Below, one piece after another: positions 28,924 to 39,347 of a stretch of 64,000 nucleotides of DNA. The position numbers were made by a program, and so were the translations under genes. Below the pieces are notes generated by a model. That model ran no database searches. It had not been told where the DNA came from and saw nothing but the letters and a program-made list of their open reading frames with translations. Source of the DNA: Yarrowia lipolytica (lineage: Eukaryota; Ascomycota; Dipodascomycetes; Dipodascales); contig NC_090773.1 in the NCBI RefSeq assembly GCF_001761485.1, positions 1,736,001-1,800,000 of the forward strand. Direction: 5' to 3'. Each line of letters starts with the position of its first letter. Within the stretch, counting starts at the first letter, position 1.

Positions 28924-30639
28924 TCAAATGTCGAGCTTGTCGCGGGCAGGAGGATAGGTTCGGCAAATCTCCTCGTAAATCTGGGGATAACTGACTCGCA
29001 GAACCTCGGGATCACGTGCCAAAGCGAGGAAAAAAGTCGAGCATCCCGACTTGAGCGACACGTTGGTAATGTTGCTGACCTGCAAAGCAATCACAAAGGC
29101 CAGGCCAACGACAGGAGCGTAGAAACCGCCGCCAGAGTTGTAGGAGGGATCGGTGTACTTGAGGAAGCAGTAGGCCACCAGAGCGGCGGCGTAGGCGACA
29201 AAGGACGCTCCGAAAGAAAGAACGGAGCCAATGAGAGAGTCGTTGACCATTGCGTCGATACCACGGGTCTGCATGAGCTTCCAAGTGGCCTTGGCACTGG
29301 GCACGTACGCCTTTCCATACAGCGCAATGTACGAATAGGCGTAGTGATTGAAGTAGGTGACAAGCCAATCCAGAACGCCGAAACAACACTGTACAAAGCA
29401 CAGCAGTACGGTGGCCAGGGTGTCTCCGGATTGACGGGCATCCTGCTGCAGAACCGAAAGAATCTGGCGGATGAAGTTGATGATAGACACAATCAACGAT
29501 CCCAGAGAGATGGAACCCAATGAGTAAGTGACTGCTCGTCGGAAGGAGCTCATAGCCGCGTGTTTGGGCATGCCCTGGTCGGACTTGGAGCAGTAGTACC
29601 ACGAGCCGTAGACGCCGGAAATGGTCACGTGGATCACGTTCTTGATCACCTCGGTCAGATAGTAGCCACAGAAGATTGCAAACAGAATGAGACCAATTAG
29701 CTTGCCGTTGGAGCACGAGCCTCCGGTGGTCATGCAACCCGGGTTTCGGTTGTCTGGGTCGTACTTGACGTAGATGGAGACAATGGTGAAGGAGAACCAG
29801 GTGCCGAAACAGGCCCCGACCACGGTTCCGACCGCAGAGATGACGAGAACCGAGGGGTTGGCTCGGGTCACGTCAATGAGGGTCTGCAGCACGATGGTGG
29901 CAAAAGGGATTCGCTTTCGAGAGCACCAGAACCACCAGGTGGTGAGGGCGGCAAAGACAATGAAGACAATGCCGGCCGAGTAGTAGCCCACAACCAGGTA
30001 GTAGATGGCGGTGCCCCAGGAAAAAAGCAGATGCAGGATGTAGGTGATCCAGATGAACTGCTTTGTCCAGACTCGCGCGGCAATGAAGTAGAGCAGCGAT
30101 AGCACCATGGCGGTGGCCAGCACAAATGCGTACAGAATGAGCGTGTGGGTGTTAAGTGAGTAGTCGTTTTCGCCCGAGTAGATGCCCCAGCCCTGGAACG
30201 AGTGGGTCTGTGCATATGCGCGGATCACAATGATACTGAGGGCGAGGTAGCCTGAGAAGATGAGGGCCAGAATCACCAGACCAATCTTATCGTTCCATTT
30301 TGGTTTGGGCACGGCGAACGCCTCGTCAAACGTGGCTGCGTTGGGATTGGGCTTGTAGTTGTAGTCTGGGGGGAAGTCGGGTGTATAGGGAGGGGGCTGC
30401 TGGTTGTTGTAGTTGTCGTTGGGGTTTCCCTGGTAGCCGCCGTGTTGGCCCATATTGTCCATCTGGTATCCCCCCTGGCTGTGGTTGTAGTAATCTTGGT
30501 TCTGGTTTTGATTGTAGCCGCCCTGGTGGGTGTCGTACTCGGCATTGTAGCCTGTCTGTTTTTCCTGCTGTTGCTGGTAGTGCATGTTGGGTTGGTAGGC
30601 GTTGGCGGGTGCCGCCAGGTGTTTTTCTTCGTCGTTCAT
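28924..30639 (-). CDS. PNS1: Choline-transporter-like membrane protein (Pns1/CTL family)
   Basis: The 571-aa protein has a cytosolic N-terminus of about 110 residues rich in Gln, Asn, Tyr and Gly (several GGYQ/GGYN units), then PPPYTPDFPPDYNYKP. Roughly ten membrane segments follow. The CTL family signature is visible in the C-terminal half: CFVQCCFGVLDWLVTYFNHY, AYSYIALYGKAYVPSAKATW and LMQTRGIDAMVNDSLIGSVL. Acidic and aromatic loops sit between the helices. Family members are plasma-membrane or mitochondrial-type transporters linked to choline or ethanolamine transport in animals. In yeast Pns1, loss has no strong effect on choline uptake, so the substrate here is uncertain. The start and length agree with fungal Pns1. 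Confidence 0.93.
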   Translation of the reverse strand: MNDEEKHLAAPANAYQPNMHYQQQQEKQTGYNAEYDTHQGGYNQNQNQDYYNHSQGGYQMDNMGQHGGYQGNPNDNYNNQQPPPYTPDFPPDYNYKPNPNAATFDEAFAVPKPKWNDKIGLVILALIFSGYLALSIIVIRAYAQTHSFQGWGIYSGENDYSLNTHTLILYAFVLATAMVLSLLYFIAARVWTKQFIWITYILHLLFSWGTAIYYLVVGYYSAGIVFIVFAALTTWWFWCSRKRIPFATIVLQTLIDVTRANPSVLVISAVGTVVGACFGTWFSFTIVSIYVKYDPDNRNPGCMTTGGSCSNGKLIGLILFAIFCGYYLTEVIKNVIHVTISGVYGSWYYCSKSDQGMPKHAAMSSFRRAVTYSLGSISLGSLIVSIINFIRQILSVLQQDARQSGDTLATVLLCFVQCCFGVLDWLVTYFNHYAYSYIALYGKAYVPSAKATWKLMQTRGIDAMVNDSLIGSVLSFGASFVAYAAALVAYCFLKYTDPSYNSGGGFYAPVVGLAFVIALQVSNITNVSLKSGCSTFFLALARDPEVLRVSYPQIYEEICRTYPPARDKLDI

Positions 30640-33600
30640 TTTAAAAATGAAGGGATGTGGCTAGGCGCGGCTGTGGCAATGTAGCGACGTGACTACTGTG
30701 GTGTTGGTGCTAAAGCGAGTCGAGCAAATGGCAGATATAGCAAGTAATCGTCGGGGACAGGGAAAAGCACAAACAGATGGTTATAGGTCAATCGTCAGGA
30801 GTACTCAAGAAGAAGAGTTGATATCGGTAATGACAGTGGTAATGGTACTCGCTCTCGTGTCACAATAGTGGTTTCACAATCAGTCACAATCAGCACGACA
30901 GATTTGTGTTAAAGTGAGAGTTAACGTGGGGGATGAAGGGCGATCGGGGACGTTTGTGTTTGTGTTTGTGTTTGTGTTTGTGTTAGATCTGTGGCGCTCG
31001 GTTAAAAGCTGTGGATTTTCGGCGAATTTGCGACGAATTTTGTCCGATCACAATTGCTCTCTTTTGCCAGAAAATAACTGAAGAAGTCAAGATGATGACG
31101 CAGGTGTGCATTGCTGGTCATTCTTAGACAACAAAGAAGCTCAATGCGGCTGTTATACTTTTTAAAGTGTGGAGCTTAAAACGAGAAGGGAGAAGGATAA
31201 AAATATAGAGGAACTCGGAGACCACTTTTGCGGAATGGACGAAGAGAATACATGGATGGGAGCAAAAGAATCAAAATCACAATATTGAGGGGAGCAGAAT
31301 GATACCGGTTTTGGCCGTTTTTGGTGAATTACCAACCAGTTTCTATTGAAAATCATATTACGTAAGGCAATCTGAACACAACCATTTTCCACAATCAATT
31401 GGACGAAAAAAAGGCAGTAAATCGCTGAAATCGCTACATTGAAAAAAATTGACTCATAAATTACGAACATTTCCATACAGTCTGATAATTGCCTCCGATA
31501 ATTGCATCTTCTAACGGGGGTCACATGGAAAACTGGCTCATATCATGAATTTTGTAGGGATGGTCACCCCCAACAGTATTCATGTCAAACCAAAACATTG
31601 CCCTTGTCACCCACAACATCTTAACCCATGTCATGCCCACCACAATACGCTTGTCACGCCCCCCATCACATCCCCCTTGTCACCTCCAGCTTCCTCTCAC
31701 AAACAAACTTCTGTCATGCAGGAGTCATCGCATACATAACATTTGTCTATATTGGCCAAAACAGGTCGGATTTAAATAACAACTGAATGAAATACCCCCC
31801 ATTAAAGACTAACTAACTAATTTTTTTTTTAATCTCCATTTTCTTAAATCATTAACCCATATATTTGATTCATACACACACAATATTACTCTCAGTAACA
31901 ATCACATTGTTTATGCATCCCGAGCTAATTGGATGTGGCAGTTACCCGGTTGGGAGTTCACACTTGGGTTGACACAATCCTATTTTTATCCCCTAACCCA
32001 GACCGTATGTCGCGTTTTTAACCTAACCCTGGGCCTTCCTAACGCGGCACTTTCTTTAACTTGGAACTTCCTCAACCTGGTTTTACCCTAACCACGAAAT
32101 TTGAATTATGCCTCCTTTTTCCTTTTTTTAATATTTGTTTTTAATATTTTAATTTTAAGTATTTTTCTATTTTACAAAATCCCCCTTAAAATCAAATCTA
32201 CCCCCTATCTTCACATCAATTTTAATTGTCTGTGGATTCTGATCCACAATAATAATTTAGTCCCGTTCTAAAGACCACATAAAGACGTCTAAGACGACTT
32301 GTTTGTTACCTCGATTTTGTCATCTGACAGAAAACGTCGAGATCTAAAAAATGTTTAAAAAACACGGGTTTAAACAAATGTTTGAAAATACGAGAAAAAT
32401 CGCACAAGAATTGGTTCAAGTCGAAACCATGCCAGTGCTCATCTATAAAACTTATATGAGATTCCCGTCCATAGCTCCGGGCTGTTGAAAGTGATAAATG
32501 ATCTAGACGGGCAGTTATGGCATTCTTCGCTTATGGTAGTACGAAAATCGGCGAGGGGTCTTACTGTAGGTTTTTATTTTGGATCCAAAGCCAGTCTGGG
32601 GTTTGTTTTTGTGGGCTAGGATTTGTTTGAGATTTCGGCGGCTTTTTCTGACGAGTTTTTGATCTTCTACGCTTTTCCACAATTTTCCTTTTGTTTTTTT
32701 TCCTCATTCAATTTAATTCCGTTTTATTCATTTTGGTGATTGACATTAATCACATAAATAAATAAGCATTCTTAAAAAAAAATCGATGAAATTCAGAAAA
32801 AATAACAAAACCCGTAAAACTACCAACGAGAAACTCCATTAACGTACTCGTATAATCTAGACACATATCAGACTAAAATAGTGTGCACTAAACACAGACA
32901 TATTACTTGTAGGATCCAAATCCGTGGATCTAAAAAGAGGGGAAAATAAGTCCATGATTGGACTGACTGGAGAAGCCGAGGCTAGCGGGGGGGCACGTGA
33001 CCTTCGAGGGAGCTGGGCCATCGAAGATCAACTGGTTGTTTCCAGAGTATGGTGAATAACGGTTCTTGTTATGGGCATTACATGACAATGTTGCGAATCG
33101 AGCCCATCATGTCATGCCCACCATGTCATGCCCACCACTAGAGTCAGGTAATGCCCACCACTAGAGTAAGGTAATGCCCACCACTAGAGTCATGTGATAC
33201 AAGAACCCACTACTAGGGTCATGTGGTACCCACTCCCTACAACCAATGTTGCTACTGATTCTTGTTCTTGTACTTTACTTAGTCCAGTTACCCGAGGCCG
33301 ATATCGGGCAGGTTTTTAAGAGATTTGATGATACAAAGCATTGTCTGGGAAGCAGATAGTGGACACCAAGTTCGTCGATGTGGTGGGCGTTACAATGCTG
33401 TTGTCATGGGCACAGTGACAATATTGTGGGTATTACAGTGCCGATGTCGTGGACATCACAGTATGTACTCGTGTAACTCATGTGGTTGGACCACAACACC
33501 TATGTAATGACACCACACCAATGTAATGAACAAGACCTATGTACAGCATCCTACTCATGCCACCAGCGCAGTTATAAATAACAGATTCATTTACTTCATT

Positions 33601-33832
33601 ATCCTTCTATCCTGCTGTTCTGCTCGGCTCCTGGTTCGCATGCCGACCTAATGGCAAAGTGCAGTAAGCACTCGTATCGGACTGTACTGTATCGTGATAT
33701 AGTGACTCTGGAACAGCAGGCGGTGCTGATAGGACAGTTTACTTTTGCAAGGGCCAAGGCTCTCGACTAGAATTGCACCTGTGATTATTTCTGTAGGTCG
33801 ACCGCTATCGAACTGGATGGATCGACGGAGTT
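30640..33832. other. 3.2-kb gene-poor, AT-rich region
   Basis: No convincing gene is seen. It contains a (TTTGTG)n tract at about 30952-30985, the PNS1 promoter, an AT-rich core (31790-32900), and two zones rich in CATGTCATGCCCACCA-like words (31540-31700 and 33100-33540), including an exact 3 x 23-bp array at 33129-33197. Confidence 0.5.
33129..33197. repeat. Tandem repeat, 3 x 23 bp (TGCCCACCACTAGAGT...)
   Basis: Units at 33129, 33152 and 33175 each start TGCCCACCACTAGAGT. A degenerate fourth unit (ACCCACTACTAGGGTCATGTGG) follows. Shorter CATGTCATGCCCACCA words precede the array, and one recurs near 31630. Confidence 0.85.
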
Positions 33833-35080
33833 CTAGTACGACGCCAAGCTCACGTGAGGGCTGACCGCCTTGAAAAAGTCGTCCTTGTTGAATGGCCGCG
33901 CCAACACCTCGTTGACATACCCGCTCTGCAGCAGAAACTCCAGTTTGGGGTTTACGGAGCCGTCATTGATCATGATGATTGGCACCTGGCGGTTCATGGA
34001 CCGGATCAGCTCCACTGCTGAGCAACCGTCTAGCCGTGGAAGAACCGTCTCCATCAACACCAGTCCTACGTGACTAGCCGATGTTTGCAGAAACTCCACC
34101 GCGTCTACTCCATCCGGAATTACCTCCACGACCTGGCCGGCCTTTTGCAGCAGCGTCGAGCAGATTTTGACGCAGTCTGAGTCGTCCGACGCTATGAGAA
34201 TTTTCTGCACCTCGCCATTCTGGTGGATTTCGGTCGACTCGGCCGTGTTGTCGGCGTGGCCATCGGGATGGGCCTTGCCATTGGAGTCCCGCCGTACCTG
34301 GGGAGGGTGCAATGGCAGCCATGTGTGGGTGGTCGAGGGCCACATATGGTCGTCGTAGTTGGTTGTGGCTTGTGCTTGTGCTTGTGCTTGTGCTTGTGCT
34401 TGTGCTTGTGCTTGCGCTTGTGCTTGTGCTTGTGCGGCCGCCGAAGGGTCTGTTCTGCGCCGCTTGATATGGTCGAACGACGCCGTGTCGTCCTGGGACA
34501 TGCCGAGGCGCTCGAATCGGTACTCAAACTCCGCCAGCATGGAAAACACGTGGTTCATGGTCTCCTCCTTCTTCTTAAGGCTTTCCTGCAGGCCCGAGAG
34601 CTTGCCTATGGCATTGGAGAAGTCTTCGGACAGCGACGTGAAGTGCTTCTGCAGGCTCTCGTGCTTACGTTTCAGGTCGTGCAGCTCGTCCTCCAGTTCG
34701 CGGTACCCCGAGGGGCCCTCGGCGCGGCGTTTTTCCGGCAGCTTGCGGCGGATGGAGTCGATTCCCGAGGTATCAAATTGCAGAAAGTTGGGGTGTTTGA
34801 ACTCCCAGCCGTTTTCGCCGTAAACCGGCTCGCCGTCGTCGTTGGTGCTCTTGACCTTGTGGAAGTCGTACTTGTTGAGCTGGCGAACAAACGACGAGAA
34901 GTTCTTGTGTCGGAAATGGCGGGGTAAGGTGGTTTTGGAGAACTCGATTGTGTCGGAGATGACAAACGAGCGGCCATCGGGCGTCCAGAACACCGTGTTG
35001 TCGTTCCCTTCCTCCAGCATCATGTACAGCTTCCACACAAACTCCGTGGGCGGCGTCGCGGTCGTTTTGTCGTCCTCCAT
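33833..35080 (-). CDS. SKN7: Skn7-like HSF-type transcription factor with altered response-regulator receiver domain
   Basis: The protein is 415 aa from the first ATG (35080). The frame stays open to 35155 but only with a TTG. Domains: HSF-type DNA-binding domain at residues ~10-115 (FVWKLYMMLEEG, VFWTPDGRSFVISD, LPRHFRHKNFSSFVRQLNKY, DFHKVK); coiled coil at ~130-205; a Gln-Ala dipeptide run; and a receiver domain at ~302-412. Skn7 is a nuclear stress and osmotic response regulator normally phosphorylated by Ypd1. Here the phospho-acceptor position reads Glu344 (LVLMETVLPRLDG; normally LMDxVMP). The conserved Thr/Ser is Asn372 (PIIMIND) and the conserved Lys is Arg395 (LARPF). The Asp-Asp pair at the start of the domain remains. 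Regulation is therefore likely to be independent of phosphate transfer. Whether another Skn7 exists outside the window is unknown. Confidence 0.9.
   Translation of the reverse strand: MEDDKTTATPPTEFVWKLYMMLEEGNDNTVFWTPDGRSFVISDTIEFSKTTLPRHFRHKNFSSFVRQLNKYDFHKVKSTNDDGEPVYGENGWEFKHPNFLQFDTSGIDSIRRKLPEKRRAEGPSGYRELEDELHDLKRKHESLQKHFTSLSEDFSNAIGKLSGLQESLKKKEETMNHVFSMLAEFEYRFERLGMSQDDTASFDHIKRRRTDPSAAAQAQAQAQAQAQAQAQAQAQAQATTNYDDHMWPSTTHTWLPLHPPQVRRDSNGKAHPDGHADNTAESTEIHQNGEVQKILIASDDSDCVKICSTLLQKAGQVVEVIPDGVDAVEFLQTSASHVGLVLMETVLPRLDGCSAVELIRSMNRQVPIIMINDGSVNPKLEFLLQSGYVNEVLARPFNKDDFFKAVSPHVSLASY
34369..34436. repeat. Hexamer microsatellite coding for (Gln-Ala)n in SKN7
   Basis: About 11 copies of a GTGCTT/GCGCTT-type hexamer (plus strand) encode about a dozen alternating Gln-Ala pairs between the coiled coil and the receiver domain. 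Perfect hexamers in frame make length variation between strains likely. Confidence 0.9.
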
Positions 35081-35907
35081 GGTGCCTGAGAGAGAGCTCA
35101 ATAGCGGTCCTATACTGGATACTGGCTCGATTGAATGGGTGGGGGGATGGTCCAAGGGAACCTCTCGCCTTTATATCCCTACTAGTGGGTTAGGCGCTTG
35201 TACAGCAGGTCAAGCGAGGCTGTTAGCTCGGTGCAAATGGTGCCTCGAGTGGGGTAGCGAGACGACAGCGGTGACACAGTTGAGAGAGAGCGAGAGAGAG
35301 AGAGAGAGTCGAAGTGGACAACTGTCAGAGCGTTTGCGCCGGTCCTGTGTCACTTGGCCTCAAGCTGGAAAACTGGTGGGGTGGTGGTGTGCTTGTCGGG
35401 GGGAAGGCTCAGTAGCAGATATGGGGCAATAACGTCGACGGGCCACCACGCGCAATTTTTTTCATATTGCTGAGATGCCGGGAGTATAGCACGCTTTGTG
35501 TGCCAATATGATAAATGGATAGTTACAATAAGAGAGCCACTGGGTTTTGGTGGTGCACAAAATGGTCTATTGCATATACGAGTTTATTTTCCAAAAAAAA
35601 AAGAAAAAGTGGACTCAACTTTATTTTTCGGCGAGTTTAAATGGGTCGAAAAATGGGAAGAAAATGGGAAGAAAATGGGAAGAAAAGGGAAGAAAATGGG
35701 AAGAAAATGTGATGAAAATGGGAAGAAACTGGGTTGGAAAATGGAGATATATAAAAGAAAGAGAACAAAAGACAGAGATTTGGATTTCAAATGCTTTCTC
35801 TAGAAAACCACCTGCATTTCCTCGTAACCAGTCCAGGGTCACATTATTGACTGCTACATGCTGCAGGCGGATGCACTGGAAAACCGGTTGAAAATAAAAT
35901 AAAAATA

Positions 35908-35942
<35 letters not shown>

Positions 35943-38900
35943 AAATAAATGAAACCCTTCGTTACAGATGGACAAGCAAAAAATATTTATAATTGGATAC
36001 ATTGTGAAAAATGGTCAATTGTAGGCTTCAAGATCCTGGCCATTTTGATTCCATCAAATTTATGAAATTGGCTGAATTCGGATTAAATGCATTTATGTAC
36101 TGTAGGAGAGTGACATCGAATAGGATATCGTTGTATTTTGTACTTGATACGATACTCTTGTCGTTTTTCGTACAAATTATCCCACTCCAGATTGACATCG
36201 TTATTTGCACAAATTAATCTTTTTTTTATTATTTTTTATTTTAATTCATGAATGTGATCTTTAAAAAAATATATATAGAAAAATAGAAAATACTAAATAA
36301 AAACAAAAATAACACCTAAACAATTGGAACAAAAACAACATCAAATGATATTCAAATAATTGACCTTCTTCTGTATTTCCCTTGGCCTCTCTCGCTTACA
36401 TAAGACCAATTACCCAAGTCTACAGTTATCCCATAACTACAGATGACACTCTATTTCTATTGTTATGACGTTTCTTCTTATTACGACGATGGTGCATAGA
36501 TAATGGATGTCCTGGACGTCCATTTGAGTGCACTTGAGTGCACTTGGGTCCATATGAGTCCAAGAGTCCACATGAGTCCATTTGCGAGTCTATGAGAATT
36601 CTGGAGCCAGTGAAGGCCGTGATGTCAAGGTCAGATATGTCCAAAGTCCACCTCTGTCGAGTTTTGAACAGGTGGCCTTTGGGGTGAAACGCACCAATAA
36701 CTCGACTGCATCCGACCCGATCATCAACAGAAGGCGAATCAGTCGCCTAGCTCCTTCTGGAACTATCTGTATAGAGGTCTGCAGCCTCTAGACCTATTGC
36801 AGCAATGGTATGCTATGTTATGATACTTAACACTGATCCAGCAGACTAGAGACACACTGTTGAAGTGGTTAATCACCGTAGGGCGAGGTCATATGTTTCC
36901 ATTCGACAGACAACAGGTTTTTGGAACGGCGTTTGAAACGGTTTTTGGAACTCGCATTGGTGAGCATGCTGGGACAGAAAGAAAAAAAGAAGAAAAACAA
37001 AACAGGAAAAAACAGGAAAAAAGGATAAAAAATATCACAACACGCTAACGTGAGGTTTGACACTAGTGGAGTCTAGAAGGGATTTGAAAAGGTGTTTAAA
37101 AAGATGTCGGGGCGTTTGAAAAGATGTTTAAGCGTTGAGCATTTGAACACTTGAGAGCGGTTGATACTTGAGAAAAGGGGAGTTCGATTTTATTACTTGA
37201 GAGAAGGTCCTTCACCAAGCCTGTTGACGCCGAAAATTCACCGAAAAAAGCCCCCATTTATACCCCATTTATGCCCTTTTATGCCCCTGTTATACCCTCT
37301 CCTATACCCTCGTTTATACCCCATATCCCCGTTTAGACCTCTTACCCTCTTATCCATATATCTTTATCTAGGGTGTGGCAGATCAAGATAGACGGGGCCA
37401 GAAGTATACTTGTATGATAGGTGGAGGGGGGTACTTCAAGGAAGTCATACGTCTGTCTATGGTGATGTAGATCTTCAGTGATTTCCTTGAGAACTGTTGA
37501 TTTGGTCTGGGGAAGGAGGGAGGGAGGGCTGGTGCGGGCAGTAGCACTTGAATTGTCAATTGAACCGGAAATACTTGCACGTTTTTTCGGAAGAGTTGTG
37601 AATTATTATATTTGCCCGACGCTGATCAGCGCATTCAAGTGTTTATTGCGATCAGCACCGGGTGGTAACTGTGAGTGGTGACTCTAGCGATCATCCTACT
37701 CCTTAGGGAGTTCACACGGTTGGAGGAGTAGAATAGGACAAAATCAAGCAAGACAAGCAAAGGTTTTGAATCCTTTTGTGCATTCTGCAGACGAATAATT
37801 GTCAATTGTCCATCTTCAGACCCAAGTTATCTTTCTGGAGTTGATATTCAGTCTCTCTCCGAGTGGTACAGGGCATCAGGTTGGGTCGTCAAAACAGCGG
37901 AAATTGAGAGGAATGAAGATATTAGTTCCATCGTGAGATCTATGGAGGCTTGATATATCAATATTTATGATTCAATCAGTTCTCAAACTTGCCAAATGAC
38001 CACATTAGGGAACACTAGATCACCATGACTTTCGCCCGAGTAAAACTGTACTGTCCTCCAAACATCTCCAGGAGGCAAGAAAAAAGACCGGTGAGAAGCC
38101 ATGGAGTTCATAAAAGCCCCTATAATGGATAAAAGTATCGGAAAATTGTGTTTGCTTTACTCAATCTGGCTCTGTTGCTCTGATATTGGTCAAAAGAATG
38201 GGTATAGAAATGCGAGTACCAACTAGGGACGTTTACAAAGAACAGGTTTCGAAAAAGCGAGTTCGGTCATAATCAAAACAAGTTGGACTTTAGACAGGAA
38301 GATGACGAGGTTTTTGAATTATCATTACCACAATAGGGGCCTTGAATGATCCTTTTCCTACTAATATCAATCCCCAGACCTCCAAAGGCCCACAGGAGGA
38401 GATATTGGTGAGAAATGGGTAGTAAAAATTATATCACTTCATTCACAATTGTCTGTAGATTCTACTCAGTATGACATTGTTTTTGATTAATGTTCTATTC
38501 TTTTTTTTTTTGCGACAGTTTCTGATTTTATGTTCCATTCTATTTTTTTCTCAACATGTTCAAACACGAGCAGCGGCGAACGAGAGTAGACCGTCATTTC
38601 CTGACTTCAAGGACATTCCGAATGGGGTAAAAAGAATCGAAATACCCTGCTGGAAAAACAACAAAGCTCTAGCTATAAAACAAACCATTTTATGAAAGGA
38701 TATGTTTTCTAATTAAAGTGAAGTAAAATCGGTTTGTTTTGTTGACCAAATGGTTGAAACTCTCAGACTTACCAACTTCATCAATAGTGGTCGTGAGACG
38801 TTTATTTTTGTTTCATCGAAATCCCCGTGGTCGTCTGAGTACATTTACGTCATTAATTTTGTCGCACAGCGACTTCATGTCCTTCAATGTGTGGGTTCGT

Positions 38901-39347
38901 GGCTAGACACCAAAAGCAACACTCAATAAACCTATTATCTTGACATGGCTGGACCCGCTCTTCCACAAAATTTCTGTAAGTGCCATTTGTCTTTCAATTG
39001 ACCCCCATTGAACATCTCCAACGTTGACCATTCAACAGAGACACATCTGACGACCGTCACGGCACGAATCGCCCATACGAATCGTACTGCTAAAGACGGC
39101 GCATCTACTCCGGACAGCCCAGGGCCATCCGTATCTGACAGAAATAGTATTAACAAAATAAAGAAAATAAGTGGTTCTAGGGATGTAATGCACGGATAGC
39201 AACGTCGCACCACCAACGGCCTGTCCAACGGCCGGTCCAACGGCTCGTACAGCGAATGGCGTGTGCGACAAAACTGTAGACGCATGTCTCTTTTCTTGAA
39301 AGAAAGACAGAACGCCATTGTCTTGAACAACGGCTCGACAAGACTCG
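35081..39347. other. 4.3-kb gene-poor region between SKN7 and SCH9
   Basis: No convincing gene is found. Contents: the SKN7 promoter with a short GA tract (35280-35310); an 11-mer array AAAATGGGAAG (35650-35730); (AAAT)n at about 35905-35945; GAGTCCA-type words at 36515-36590; a T/C-rich TATACCCC-type array at 37250-37330; and AT-rich sequence elsewhere. Short open frames here have no recognisable similarity. Confidence 0.5.
35650..35730. repeat. Tandem repeat of an 11-bp unit (AAAATGGGAAG)
   Basis: About seven imperfect units lie in register. Confidence 0.8.

Noticed and set aside
35081-35155. N-terminal extension of SKN7 to 35155
   Set aside because: The first codon of that extension is TTG, and no ATG lies in frame upstream of 35080.
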